From positions 1-16,133 of the forward strand of contig CAYTGR010000075.1 of assembly GCA_964437445.1 (NCBI GenBank): a stretch of 16,133 nt of DNA, given 5' to 3'. How positions within the stretch are numbered: position 1 is the stretch's first letter; every line of letters starts with the position of its first letter. Shown one piece after another: positions 6,906 to 15,152 of this stretch. The stretch is from CAYTGR01 sp964437445 (GTDB taxonomy: Bacteria > Chloroflexota > Anaerolineae > B4-G1 > SLSP01). Under the pieces are notes generated by a model, which saw nothing but the letters and a program-made list of their open reading frames with translations, did not search any database and was not told the origin of the DNA. The position numbers and the translations under genes were made by a program.

Positions 6906-9716
6906 TCAGTCTGACAGGGGCCGGTCCGACGACACCGGCAAGGTGAAAATGAAGCGGCTACCGCTCCCCAGCTGGCTCTCAACCCAGATGCGCCCACCGT
7001 GATGCTCCACGATCTCTTTGCAAATAGAAAGTCCCAACCCACTGCCGGAGCGGCGGGTTCCGCTTTCGCGGTCGCCGACCTGGCGGAATTTCTGGAAGAG
7101 CTGGGGCAGGTCGCTTTCGGCAATGCCTGTGCCGGTGTCGGCCACACAGACTGCCACCATTGGCTGCATCGCCGGCAGCCCTACATCTACCGGTTGGCGT
7201 ATGCCCAGGGGTTCAATGGCCTGACCCGGCGGCAGCACGCGCGCCTGCACCTTGATCTGCCCCTGGTCGGTGAATTTAACCGCGTTGGAAAGCAGATTGG
7301 TCACCACCTGCACCAGGCGGTCGCGGTCCCCGTAGACCGGCGGCAGTTCCTCGGCCAGCTCCGCCTGAATCTGCAACGGTTTGCCGGAGACCAACGATTG
7401 CACCGCGCTGGTGCTGGATTGGATGACATCGGAGAGCGCCACCAGACTCATCTCCCATTGGGTGCGGCCGGATTCCATCTTGGCGATGTCCAGCACGTCG
7501 TTGATCAGCCGGGTCAACCGCTCGCCTTCGCTGACGATGATGTCCAGGTTCTCCAGGATGCGCGTCACGGCCTGCTGGCCCCGCACGTCGTCCGGCGCGA
7601 TACGCGGCTGAATCTGCTGGACAAACTGCTTCTGGATCAGCTTGCCGAAGCCCAACACCGAGGTCATCGGCGTGCGCAGCTCATGGGAGACCATGGAGAC
7701 GAAGTCATCCTTCAGCTGGGCCTCCTGGACTTCGGCGGTAACATCGCGCAAGACGGTCACCACCCCCCGCGTGGCGGTCGCGTCGCCGAGCGCGCAGGCG
7801 GCTGCCCGGTAAATTTGCTCGCCACGCCGGCTGTCCACCATCACTACCTCAGTGCAACCCTGAGCGTCGGTCACGGCCTGGACCAAGCCGGTCTCCGGCC
7901 AAACCTGTGCCAGGGGCCGGCCGATCAACGCCTCCGGCGTACGCCCCACCATCGTAGCAAAAGCCGGGTTGACCAGGGCGATCTGTCCGCCCGGGCCGGT
8001 TACCACCAGGCCGTCGGCCATGTGCCGCAAGATGATATCCAGTTGGGCGTGCTGCTCGCGCAATGTCTGGTTCGCCTGCTCCAGTTCGCGCGTGCGGGCC
8101 TGCACCTGCTCCGCCAAAGTGCGGTTGTAAGCTTCCACCTGGCCGTAGAGCCGGGCGTTCTCCACTGAGACAGCCGCCTGCTGGCCCAAAAGCATCAACA
8201 GCGCGACCTCTTCGGTGCTATAGACGATGCCGGAGAGCTTCGGCTCCAAGTTGTAAAGGCCGACCAGCGTCTCACCCACCTGCAAAGGAATGCACAACGC
8301 CATCCCTTGCTCCTTGAGAAAGTCACGGAGCGCCGCCGGGGCCCCGGTCGGGGTGAGCGGTTGAGGATGCTCGGCGAAGTAGTGCACCAGCGGATGATCC
8401 ACGGTCAACCATGGCCGCTCCTGGCCGTCTCCCACCAGGTTAAACACCCGCCCCTCCGTGTCCAGCACGGCCAATGTCGCCCCGCTGATCTGTAGCCGCG
8501 CCGGCAATTCCTCGGTCAGCAGGGCGGCCAGTCGCTCCAGGACGATGGTGGTCGCAATCTGCGCGCTCAGCACCGGGACGAGCTGCTGGTAATCCAGCTT
8601 GGTACGATAAAGGGCCCGATCAATCAACCATTGGGTCCGCCGCCGCAGGGGATTGAAGGCCAACGCGATGGTCAACGTCGCCACGAAGACGACGACGGTG
8701 CTGTTGCCCTGGTTGAACAGCGCCCGCACAATCAACGTCAACAAAAAGGCCAGCAGGAAATAGAGCCCACCCAACAAAGCGGTCAGCGTGCCATAGACCA
8801 GGCTGCGGTTGAGCAGCAAATCCAGGTTCCACAGGCGGTAGCGAAACAGCGAAATGCCGATGGCAAGCAGGACGAGGATGGCCGGCGCGTAGAACAGCAG
8901 CGGCAGGCCGATCAAGCTGTACAACAGCGCCGGCAGGCCGGTCAACCAGGAACTCAGGAACGCATCTACCACCAGTGCGAACAGGACCGCACAGACGGCC
9001 CCCGCCGCGCCCAACACCACCCAGCGCGTCTGACGGCGTAGTTCCGGATCCGGGGTGCGCAAGTAACGGTAGAACTGACAGACAATTCCCGGCAGGTAGC
9101 CACCCAGGTAAACCACCAGGCGGATCGCTAACCAGGCATTGCTCAAAGTGGGGGTCGGTAGGAACAGGAGGACAATCCACCAGAGAGCCCAGAGCAGCGC
9201 CGGCCAGCGCAGCCAACGCGGCACAAACTGTCCATTCGGAAAAATGTAGAAGAAAAGGACACTCAGCCCGTAGCCTAACGCCTCTACCACCATGAAAAGT
9301 CGCCAGCCTAACGGGCTTACGGTCAGGGAGTAGAGGGTGGGTGGGAAAACCGCACCGAGCGTGACCAGCGTGAGCGACATCATCATGACGACCCAATCGT
9401 CGGAGCGCCACGCCGCCAGCGCCAACCCCAGGGCCGTAAACGCCAGCATCGTCCCGATCTCGGGCAGGATAAGATAAAAGGCAAAGAAACGGGGCGACAA
9501 TCCCAGATTTTCCAGCGCCGACAGGTACTGGGTGGCTCCCCCCATCAAACTGCTCAGACGCAGCGGTACGGCCAGGGCGAAGGTCAACAGCGTCGTGCCG
9601 ATCAACGCGCCCCAGACCAGTCGCACCAGCCAGAGCCGCCCGCCCACCAACGGCGCATGGCGGATCGCTCCCCACCGCAACGGCGGTCCTTTGACTTGCT
9701 CCTTTACACTATTCAC
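6906..9716 (-). CDS. Multi-pass membrane GAF-PAS sensor histidine kinase
   Basis: Predicted kinase of up to 936 residues. The first 355 residues contain about nine hydrophobic segments (first at 28-50, last at 338-354). They end in the motif NPLRRRTQWLIDRALYR, which marks the junction to a soluble GAF domain in a family of multi-pass sensors. After it come GAF (about 375-522), a coiled coil (525-560), PAS (about 560-660), HisKA with acceptor H678 in SHELRTP, and HATPase with N-box N807/N811, G1 DTGTGI (D860) and G2 GSGLGL. There is no receiver. The reading frame opens at a GTG (9716) that lies at the edge of a heptamer repeat with no Shine-Dalgarno in front. A TTG at residue 13 preceded by AAAGGA, or a later codon, is an alternative, so the first 12 residues are doubtful. 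The following kinase gene starts 63 nt downstream, probably in the same unit. Confidence 0.9.
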   Translation of the reverse strand: MNSVKEQVKGPPLRWGAIRHAPLVGGRLWLVRLVWGALIGTTLLTFALAVPLRLSSLMGGATQYLSALENLGLSPRFFAFYLILPEIGTMLAFTALGLALAAWRSDDWVVMMMSLTLVTLGAVFPPTLYSLTVSPLGWRLFMVVEALGYGLSVLFFYIFPNGQFVPRWLRWPALLWALWWIVLLFLPTPTLSNAWLAIRLVVYLGGYLPGIVCQFYRYLRTPDPELRRQTRWVVLGAAGAVCAVLFALVVDAFLSSWLTGLPALLYSLIGLPLLFYAPAILVLLAIGISLFRYRLWNLDLLLNRSLVYGTLTALLGGLYFLLAFLLTLIVRALFNQGNSTVVVFVATLTIALAFNPLRRRTQWLIDRALYRTKLDYQQLVPVLSAQIATTIVLERLAALLTEELPARLQISGATLAVLDTEGRVFNLVGDGQERPWLTVDHPLVHYFAEHPQPLTPTGAPAALRDFLKEQGMALCIPLQVGETLVGLYNLEPKLSGIVYSTEEVALLMLLGQQAAVSVENARLYGQVEAYNRTLAEQVQARTRELEQANQTLREQHAQLDIILRHMADGLVVTGPGGQIALVNPAFATMVGRTPEALIGRPLAQVWPETGLVQAVTDAQGCTEVVMVDSRRGEQIYRAAACALGDATATRGVVTVLRDVTAEVQEAQLKDDFVSMVSHELRTPMTSVLGFGKLIQKQFVQQIQPRIAPDDVRGQQAVTRILENLDIIVSEGERLTRLINDVLDIAKMESGRTQWEMSLVALSDVIQSSTSAVQSLVSGKPLQIQAELAEELPPVYGDRDRLVQVVTNLLSNAVKFTDQGQIKVQARVLPPGQAIEPLGIRQPVDVGLPAMQPMVAVCVADTGTGIAESDLPQLFQKFRQVGDRESGTRRSGSGLGLSICKEIVEHHGGRIWVESQLGSGSRFIFTLPVSSDRPLSD

Positions 9717-9727
9717 GATGCATCAAC

Positions 9728-9755
9728 TCACTGTTCACTGTTTATGACTCACAAC
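9728..9755. repeat. Short tandem heptamer repeat (TCACTGT)
   Basis: On the plus strand two perfect units TCACTGT (9728-9734 and 9735-9741) are followed by the degenerate units TTATGAC and TCACAAC to 9755. TCACGAT at 9713-9719 is a further degenerate unit that runs into the apparent GTG start of the 936-residue kinase. It differs in sequence from the heptamers at 1053-1074 but has the same unit length and a similar position, on the downstream side of a palindromic element. Confidence 0.45.
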
Positions 9756-9789
9756 TGGCACAAATTTCCGTTGGGAGTGGCGGTCAGGA

Positions 9790-9823
9790 AACGCCTGCAG
9801 GCGTCACTGCGCCCCCCACCCTC
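9790..9823 (-). repeat. Palindromic intergenic element, copy 2 (perfect 14-nt palindrome plus GAGGGTGGG)
   Basis: On the minus strand GAGGGTGGG (9823-9815), a 10-nt spacer, then the perfect palindrome ACGCCTGCAGGCGT (9804-9791) and T. It can form a 5-bp stem with a TGCA loop. The order and orientation match copy 1 at 1088-1116; the 9-mer is identical and the palindrome differs at three positions. It starts 31 nt after the stop codon of the adenylate cyclase. No U-tract follows. Confidence 0.6.
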
Positions 9824-9854
9824 TAATTTGAGCCAGGCTACGTAAGTCCCGTAC

Positions 9855-11705
9855 TCAGGATTCGCGCAGCCCTAACAGTTCCAGCACCAGGTCCGGTTCG
9901 CTATGCCCCTTGAGCTGGACATATCCCAGTTCCCGCGCCACCACGTGCTCACACACCTGAGCGTAGGCGGTGGTACTCATCAGAATCTGGCCGGGTTGCG
10001 CATAGGTCTGCAGCCGCGACGCCAGATTCACGCTATCGCCGATGGCGGTGTAATTTTGCAGCACCGGCGAGCCGACATTGCCCACCACCGCCAGCCCGGT
10101 GACGATGCCAGCCCCAAAGCTGAGCCGCTCCGTCACCGGCAGATTGCCGTGCAGCTCGGCCACCCGACGCTGCATCGTCAACGCCGCCCGCACCGCCCGC
10201 AGCGCGTGGTCAGGCTGCGCAAGCGGCGCATTGAAGATGGCCATCACAGCATCGCCGATGAACTTATCCAACGTGCCATCTTCGGCCAGGATCGCTTCCG
10301 CCGCCAACGTCAAGTGCCGGTTCAGCACCCCCACCAGGAACTCAGGATCGGCTTTCTCGCTGAAGGTGGTGAAGCCCCGCACGTCGGCAAAGAGGATGGT
10401 GACCTCCTGCCGGACGCCACCCAGGCGCACACGATCCGGATCGCTGAGCAGTTGCTCCACCACGCGCGGCGCGACGTAGCGCTCAAAGGTGCCCCGCACC
10501 TGCCGCACCTGTTCCTCCAGGTGCCGCTGCTCGGTCAGATCGTCCACCACGATGGCGATGCCGGTAGTCTGCTCGTGGTTGTCCTTCAACGGGCTGAGGT
10601 GTACCTGCAACACAACCGGTCCCCGGTCGGGCAGTTCTGATTCCAGCTCGTAGCCGACCACCGACTGGTCCTGTTCTTTGACGGTATCCACCAGGGCGGC
10701 AATGCGCGGCCCTAACCCCGGCAGCGCCCGGAGATAGGGTTTGCCCATCGTCTCGTTAGCGTTGACCCGCAAAATGCGCTCGGCGGCCCGGTTCAAAATC
10801 GTGACCAGGTCCTGTACGTCGGTGGTGATGACCCCGCTGGCGATACTGGCGAAGATATTGTCCATGTAATTCTTCATCTCGGCGATGGCGTCGCGCTGGC
10901 GTTTGACGTCGGCAAAGAGCCGGGCGTTTTCCACCGCGACGGCGGCCTGCCCGGCCAGCGCCATCAGCAGCTTTTCCTCACCCGCCGTGAAGATGGACCG
11001 TTCCGCCAGCCGTCCCAACAACACAAATCCCAGCACCCGTTCGCGGGTCTTGAGAGGGGCAAAGAGCACCGACTGCACCGCCGCAACACCGCTGTCCTCC
11101 GGCTCGAGGGTGAGGATCTTGGGACGGCCATCCAGCAGCGCCTCGGCCAGAGAGGGCCGCACGGCCAGTTCAAAGGCGACCTCCAGCTCGGTGCCGCCAA
11201 TGCCGGCCTGTTTCACCAGCACGCCAGCTTCATCCAGCAGCAACACGATCCCCACGTCGGTGTAAATAATGCGGCTGGCCTCAGCCAGGACCAGGTGCGG
11301 CACCGCCTCGGGATCCAGGGTAGCACTGATCGTCTCGCCGATATTGTACAGCAGGTTGATCTCGCGGTAGCGTTCCAGTGTTTCCTGTGCCAGCGAGCGG
11401 TTTTCTATCGCGCGTTCCAGCAACCGGGTGAAAACCTGCTGCAACAAAGCCAGCACCGTGGCCGCCGCGGCCTCTTGCACCCCCGATCCCTCGGCGACCA
11501 ACAGGCCCACCGGCTCGCCGGAGAGCAGGAGGGGACAGGTGAGGGGCCCGGCTGCCGTCGGCGCGCCCTCCCCTACGGCCGCCAGGAGCTGTCCGCCGCT
11601 TTCCTGGACACTCAAGCGGACTCCCGGCAACAGCTCCAGGGCCTGCTCCAGCAAATCAGTCACCACTCGTCGGCTCAACAGGCGGCGTAATTCAATTGTT
11701 TCCAT
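9855..11705 (-). CDS. GAF-PAS class III adenylate cyclase
   Basis: Predicted soluble nucleotide cyclase of 616 residues making cAMP from ATP. The order is: a short N-terminal sensor-like region (1-100, not recognised, partly GAF-like), GAF (about 120-262), PAS (about 283-390), a linker ending in FERYVAPRVVEQLL, and the catalytic CHD domain (about 432-600). The catalytic set looks complete. The metal-binding aspartates are D441 in FADVRGFT and D485 in KFIGDAVMA. The base-specifying K481 and T553 fit ATP rather than GTP. The transition-state residues N560 and R564 lie in VNLASRL. No membrane segments or receiver are seen, so control is expected through GAF/PAS ligands or partner proteins. It lies 35 nt after a large sensor kinase, in the same apparent unit. 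The ATG start has GAAGG four bases upstream. cAMP could link the kinases to a global regulator encoded elsewhere. Confidence 0.93.
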   Translation of the reverse strand: METIELRRLLSRRVVTDLLEQALELLPGVRLSVQESGGQLLAAVGEGAPTAAGPLTCPLLLSGEPVGLLVAEGSGVQEAAAATVLALLQQVFTRLLERAIENRSLAQETLERYREINLLYNIGETISATLDPEAVPHLVLAEASRIIYTDVGIVLLLDEAGVLVKQAGIGGTELEVAFELAVRPSLAEALLDGRPKILTLEPEDSGVAAVQSVLFAPLKTRERVLGFVLLGRLAERSIFTAGEEKLLMALAGQAAVAVENARLFADVKRQRDAIAEMKNYMDNIFASIASGVITTDVQDLVTILNRAAERILRVNANETMGKPYLRALPGLGPRIAALVDTVKEQDQSVVGYELESELPDRGPVVLQVHLSPLKDNHEQTTGIAIVVDDLTEQRHLEEQVRQVRGTFERYVAPRVVEQLLSDPDRVRLGGVRQEVTILFADVRGFTTFSEKADPEFLVGVLNRHLTLAAEAILAEDGTLDKFIGDAVMAIFNAPLAQPDHALRAVRAALTMQRRVAELHGNLPVTERLSFGAGIVTGLAVVGNVGSPVLQNYTAIGDSVNLASRLQTYAQPGQILMSTTAYAQVCEHVVARELGYVQLKGHSEPDLVLELLGLRES

Positions 11706-11740
11706 GACACCTTCTCCCTAACCAAAAAATCCAGCCCCGG

Positions 11741-14700
11741 CTACATTTCTTTGAGCGGCAGCGTGAAATAAAACGTGGAGCCGACGCCCAGGGTAGATTC
11801 GGCCCAGATCTCCCCACCGTAGTGACGCACAATCTCACGGCTGATGGCCAGCCCCAGGCCGGTGCCCTGAGGCTTGTTGTGGAGCAGATCGCCTCCCTGG
11901 TGGAAGCGCTGAAAGAGCTCGGCCATCGCTACGGGAGCCATCCCAATGCCGGTATCCGACACCGAGATCAATACCGCCCCCTGAGGCGGCGTCAGCCAGT
12001 CCCCGGCCGGCTCACCGCCGGGCAGGAAGCGGGCGCCGAGCGCTATCTCCCCCCGTTCGGTGAATTTGAGCGCGTTGGACAGCAGGTTGCTCACCACTTG
12101 ACCAATGCGCTCCGGATCCCCCTTGAGCGGAGGCAGATGGTGTTCCAGGTCCAGGCGGACCAGCAGCCCCTTCTCCGACGCTTCGGCCCGGAACGCCTCC
12201 ACTTGACGCCGGATCAGTACCGGCATCTCAAAGAGCTGATCGTGCCATTCCATCCGGCCGGCATCCAGCGCCGCAATATCCAGCACATCGTTGATCAGCG
12301 TGGTGAGCCGTTCACCTTCGGCCACCATAATATCCAGATTGCGGCGCATGCGCTCCAGCGCCCGCTCCGGCCCCACCGGCACGGCCTCCGGCAACCAACG
12401 GTCCAGGGCCCGGCGGGTCAGTTTGGCAAACCCCAGGATGGAGGTCAACGGCGTGCGCAGTTCATGGGAGACGGCGGAGATAAACTCCGATTTCATCCGA
12501 TCCAGCTCTTTATCGTGCGTGACGTCGCGCAAGACCGTCACGACGCCGTTGGCCCGTTCCTCCTGGATGGAGAGCGCTGAAGCCAGGAGGGTGCGGCCAT
12601 CGGGCAGGGTGATCTCGGTCGTCACCGGCAGGTCACCGTCGTTGAGCGCCTGCACCACCAACCGGTGCAGGTCGCGCTCCGTCACGACGCGGTACAACGG
12701 CTCCCCGACGACCCCGTCCGCCTGGCAGCTAAACATCCGTTCAAAGGCCGGGTTGACCAATAGAATGTTCGCCTCGGCGTCGGTCACGATCAGCCCATCG
12801 GCCACGTTGCGCAAAATCGCGTCCAGCTTACGTTTCTCTTCAGCCAGCGTGTGGGCCAACCGGGCCAGCTCGGTGGCCTGCGCCCGCTCACTGGCGAAGA
12901 GATCGGCGTTCTCCAGCGCTACGGTGATCTGATGGGAGAGCGCCAGCAGCAGGCGAATGTGGTCGGCATTAAAAGCGTTCAACCGGCTGCTCTCCAGGTT
13001 GAAAACGCCCATCACGACATCCCCGGTGAGCAGGGGCAAAGCCAGCACCGAGCGGATGCCGGGTGCCGAGGGCACGTAGCGCTCGTCGCGGCTCACATCG
13101 GGCACCAACAGCGGCTCACCCCGATCAGCCACCCAGGGCACGATGCCCCGCTCGCCCGGCTGACTACAAAGCCGCCGGGCCTCCTCGGTCATCCCAATGT
13201 GGGCGGCGGTGCGCAGCGTGCCAGAGGCCTCCAGCAGATGAATCGAGACCACCTCATACCCAAACGCGGCCTGGACCCGGTGAACGATGGCATACAACAA
13301 CGACTCGGTGTCTAATAACCCGCTGATCTGTTGGGAAACCTCGTAGAGCAGGGCCAGGTCCTGCGCCCGGGCCAACGCCGTCTGGTACAGGCGGGCATTC
13401 TGAACCGCAATGGCGATCTGGGTAGCAAAAGCCGCCGCCTTGCGGCCGTCTTCCTCTGTGTAGCGGCCGGGTTGGTAGCCATCCAACGTCAACAGGCCGA
13501 TACTCTGCCCCTGGACCACCAGCGGCGCGCCGATCCAGGAGCGGATGGTGTGCGCGCCTTCCACGTCGTCGCGTTTGTGCCCCCATTCCTCTTGTTGCTG
13601 CACATCAGGGATCACCTGCACCCGTTGCGACAACATCACTTCGTATCCCAGGTTTCGCTCCTGGGGGGTAAAGCGCGTGCCCACCAGTTGCGCCGGATTC
13701 TGGAAGCCGGCACAGGCGGCAATCATCAAGTCCGGTCCCTCCTCCACCACGAGCAAGATAGAAGCCGAATCGTAGGGTACCAGCCGCTGCAGCTGCTCCA
13801 GCGCCCGATCCAACACCTGGTCAAGGTCCAGCGTGGAGTTGACGATTTGCGCCACCTGGGCCAGAATCGCCGCTTCCTGGCGCCGCGCCTCGTTCTCCTG
13901 ATAGAGCTCCTGGAATTTGCCCTGAATTTCGTTGAAGGCCAGGGCCAGGTCCCCCGCCTCATCTAACGTCAGAACTTTGACCCGTTCAAACGTGAGCTGG
14001 CGGCTGCGCGCCAGAGTCCAGAGCCGCCCGGTCATCTCCTGCAAATCTTGCGTGAGCTCGTTGGTCACGTACCAGGTAATCACCGAGACAAAGACCAACA
14101 TGCCACTGGTGAAGGCCAGGACAATCACCAGCGCGCGGCGAACCCAGGGGTCGCGCAGCGGCTCCACGCGGTAGAGGAAGCCCAGCTGCCAGGCCCGGCC
14201 TTCGCGCCCCAGCGGGACCAACGTCATATCCCACAGGAAAGCATCCGTATTCCGTTTTGGATCTTCCACCGTGGGGCCCACCAACGCCTGATACTGGGCC
14301 GGCACCCGGGTCAGCTGCCGGCCCCCCTCATCCAGCACAAAAACGAAGCCCTCATCCTCCAGGGTCAGGGTTTCTACATAGGCGATCAACGCTTCATCGT
14401 TGAGGCCGCGAGCCACATAGCGGACGATGGTCTGGCCTAACGTGGTATATTTGATTTGCAGCGTGTTCCGCGCCTCTTTGAGGATCAGGTTGTATCCCAG
14501 CAGCCCCATAAAACTGATCGCGATGCCGGTCAACCACAAAGTGGTCACCAGTTGCCGGGTGCGGATGCTGAACCGCAGGCTCCGGTCTTCCGCCTGATCG
14601 GCCGTCAGGACGAACACCGGGCGCAACACCCGCCGGGTCAACACCGAAAGGATCAAAGCCACCGCGGCCGCCACAATGGTGGCCAACACCGTACCGGGGA

Positions 14701-15142
14701 AGTGCTGAGCAAGCGGATAATCCCCCCCGAACAGCGCGCCGACCAGATCGGACAACAGCCCCAGGCCGAACACCAGCAGCACAGGGACGTAAAGCAGGCG
14801 AGTCGGCAACGTGAAGGCCACCAGCCGGGCCCGCTGCCACAGAGCAGGCGGGACCGGCCGGGCCGTTTGCAATAGCGTGACCAGCTGGGCCACCGGGCGC
14901 AGGGCCAGATAGAGCCAGCCCCCCAACACCAACCAGCAGAGCGGGGTCGCCACCCAATAGATGATCTGGACCTGGCGGGTCAGCTCAGACGGCAGGTTAG
15001 AGATCAGCGGGGTGACTGCCGCCGCCAGCCCCCCGCCCAGCACCGCGCCGACGGTCAACAGTCCCAGAATCTGCCCGCGCACCTGCCGGCACTGAGCCGT
15101 CACCACGCTCGCCTCGCGCCCGGTCGCCCCGACGTCGCTCAT
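11741..15142 (-). CDS. Large membrane HAMP-GAF-GAF-PAS sensor histidine kinase
   Basis: Predicted kinase of 1133 residues, counted from the ATG at 15142. Its front end has four membrane segments (about 25-45, 60-82, 115-138 and 152-170) in two similar halves, each ending in LRPV. TM5 (about 198-218), an extracytoplasmic region (220-335), TM6 (about 337-357) and HAMP (358-415) follow. The cytoplasmic part has GAF1 (about 435-585), GAF2 (about 605-750), PAS (about 775-880), HisKA with H893 in SHELRTP, and HATPase with N-box N1019/N1023, G1 DTGIGM (D1063) and G2 GTGLGL. There is no receiver. The chosen start forms an ATGA overlap with the stop of the upstream hybrid kinase and has AGGAG five bases upstream. 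A longer reading from 15157 would put that AGGAG inside the coding region and is less likely. The adenylate cyclase gene follows after 35 nt. The sensed signal is unknown. Confidence 0.92.
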   Translation of the reverse strand: MSDVGATGREASVVTAQCRQVRGQILGLLTVGAVLGGGLAAAVTPLISNLPSELTRQVQIIYWVATPLCWLVLGGWLYLALRPVAQLVTLLQTARPVPPALWQRARLVAFTLPTRLLYVPVLLVFGLGLLSDLVGALFGGDYPLAQHFPGTVLATIVAAAVALILSVLTRRVLRPVFVLTADQAEDRSLRFSIRTRQLVTTLWLTGIAISFMGLLGYNLILKEARNTLQIKYTTLGQTIVRYVARGLNDEALIAYVETLTLEDEGFVFVLDEGGRQLTRVPAQYQALVGPTVEDPKRNTDAFLWDMTLVPLGREGRAWQLGFLYRVEPLRDPWVRRALVIVLAFTSGMLVFVSVITWYVTNELTQDLQEMTGRLWTLARSRQLTFERVKVLTLDEAGDLALAFNEIQGKFQELYQENEARRQEAAILAQVAQIVNSTLDLDQVLDRALEQLQRLVPYDSASILLVVEEGPDLMIAACAGFQNPAQLVGTRFTPQERNLGYEVMLSQRVQVIPDVQQQEEWGHKRDDVEGAHTIRSWIGAPLVVQGQSIGLLTLDGYQPGRYTEEDGRKAAAFATQIAIAVQNARLYQTALARAQDLALLYEVSQQISGLLDTESLLYAIVHRVQAAFGYEVVSIHLLEASGTLRTAAHIGMTEEARRLCSQPGERGIVPWVADRGEPLLVPDVSRDERYVPSAPGIRSVLALPLLTGDVVMGVFNLESSRLNAFNADHIRLLLALSHQITVALENADLFASERAQATELARLAHTLAEEKRKLDAILRNVADGLIVTDAEANILLVNPAFERMFSCQADGVVGEPLYRVVTERDLHRLVVQALNDGDLPVTTEITLPDGRTLLASALSIQEERANGVVTVLRDVTHDKELDRMKSEFISAVSHELRTPLTSILGFAKLTRRALDRWLPEAVPVGPERALERMRRNLDIMVAEGERLTTLINDVLDIAALDAGRMEWHDQLFEMPVLIRRQVEAFRAEASEKGLLVRLDLEHHLPPLKGDPERIGQVVSNLLSNALKFTERGEIALGARFLPGGEPAGDWLTPPQGAVLISVSDTGIGMAPVAMAELFQRFHQGGDLLHNKPQGTGLGLAISREIVRHYGGEIWAESTLGVGSTFYFTLPLKEM

Positions 15143-15152
15143 GCGCTCTCCT
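15139..15152 (-). promoter_or_regulatory. ATGA stop-start overlap with Shine-Dalgarno (translational coupling)
   Basis: On the minus strand AGGAG (15152-15148), a 5-nt spacer, then ATGA (15142-15139), where the ATG starts the large HAMP-GAF-GAF-PAS kinase and the TGA ends the upstream hybrid kinase. The overlap decides the start of the downstream gene and implies coupled translation. Confidence 0.8.

Noticed and set aside
8620..9675. Minus-strand open frame of 351 codons overlapping the membrane part of the 936-residue kinase
   Set aside because: It lies in another frame of the same strand inside a clearly supported membrane region. Composition is Gly/Arg/Pro-rich without domains.
9728..9755. 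Crp-type (TGTGA-N6-TCACA) operator near the cyclase and kinase genes
   Set aside because: Only one half-site (TCACA) matches; the other arm does not. The pattern is better explained by the heptamer repeat.
9805..9823. G-quadruplex in the G-rich strand of the palindromic element
   Set aside because: Only three close G-runs are present in each copy; the fourth is missing or too far away.
11717..11743. Terminator-like GC stretch followed by six Ts after the 1133-residue kinase
   Set aside because: The possible stem has only 3-4 pairs and the loop is too small. The cyclase Shine-Dalgarno follows directly, so read-through is expected.
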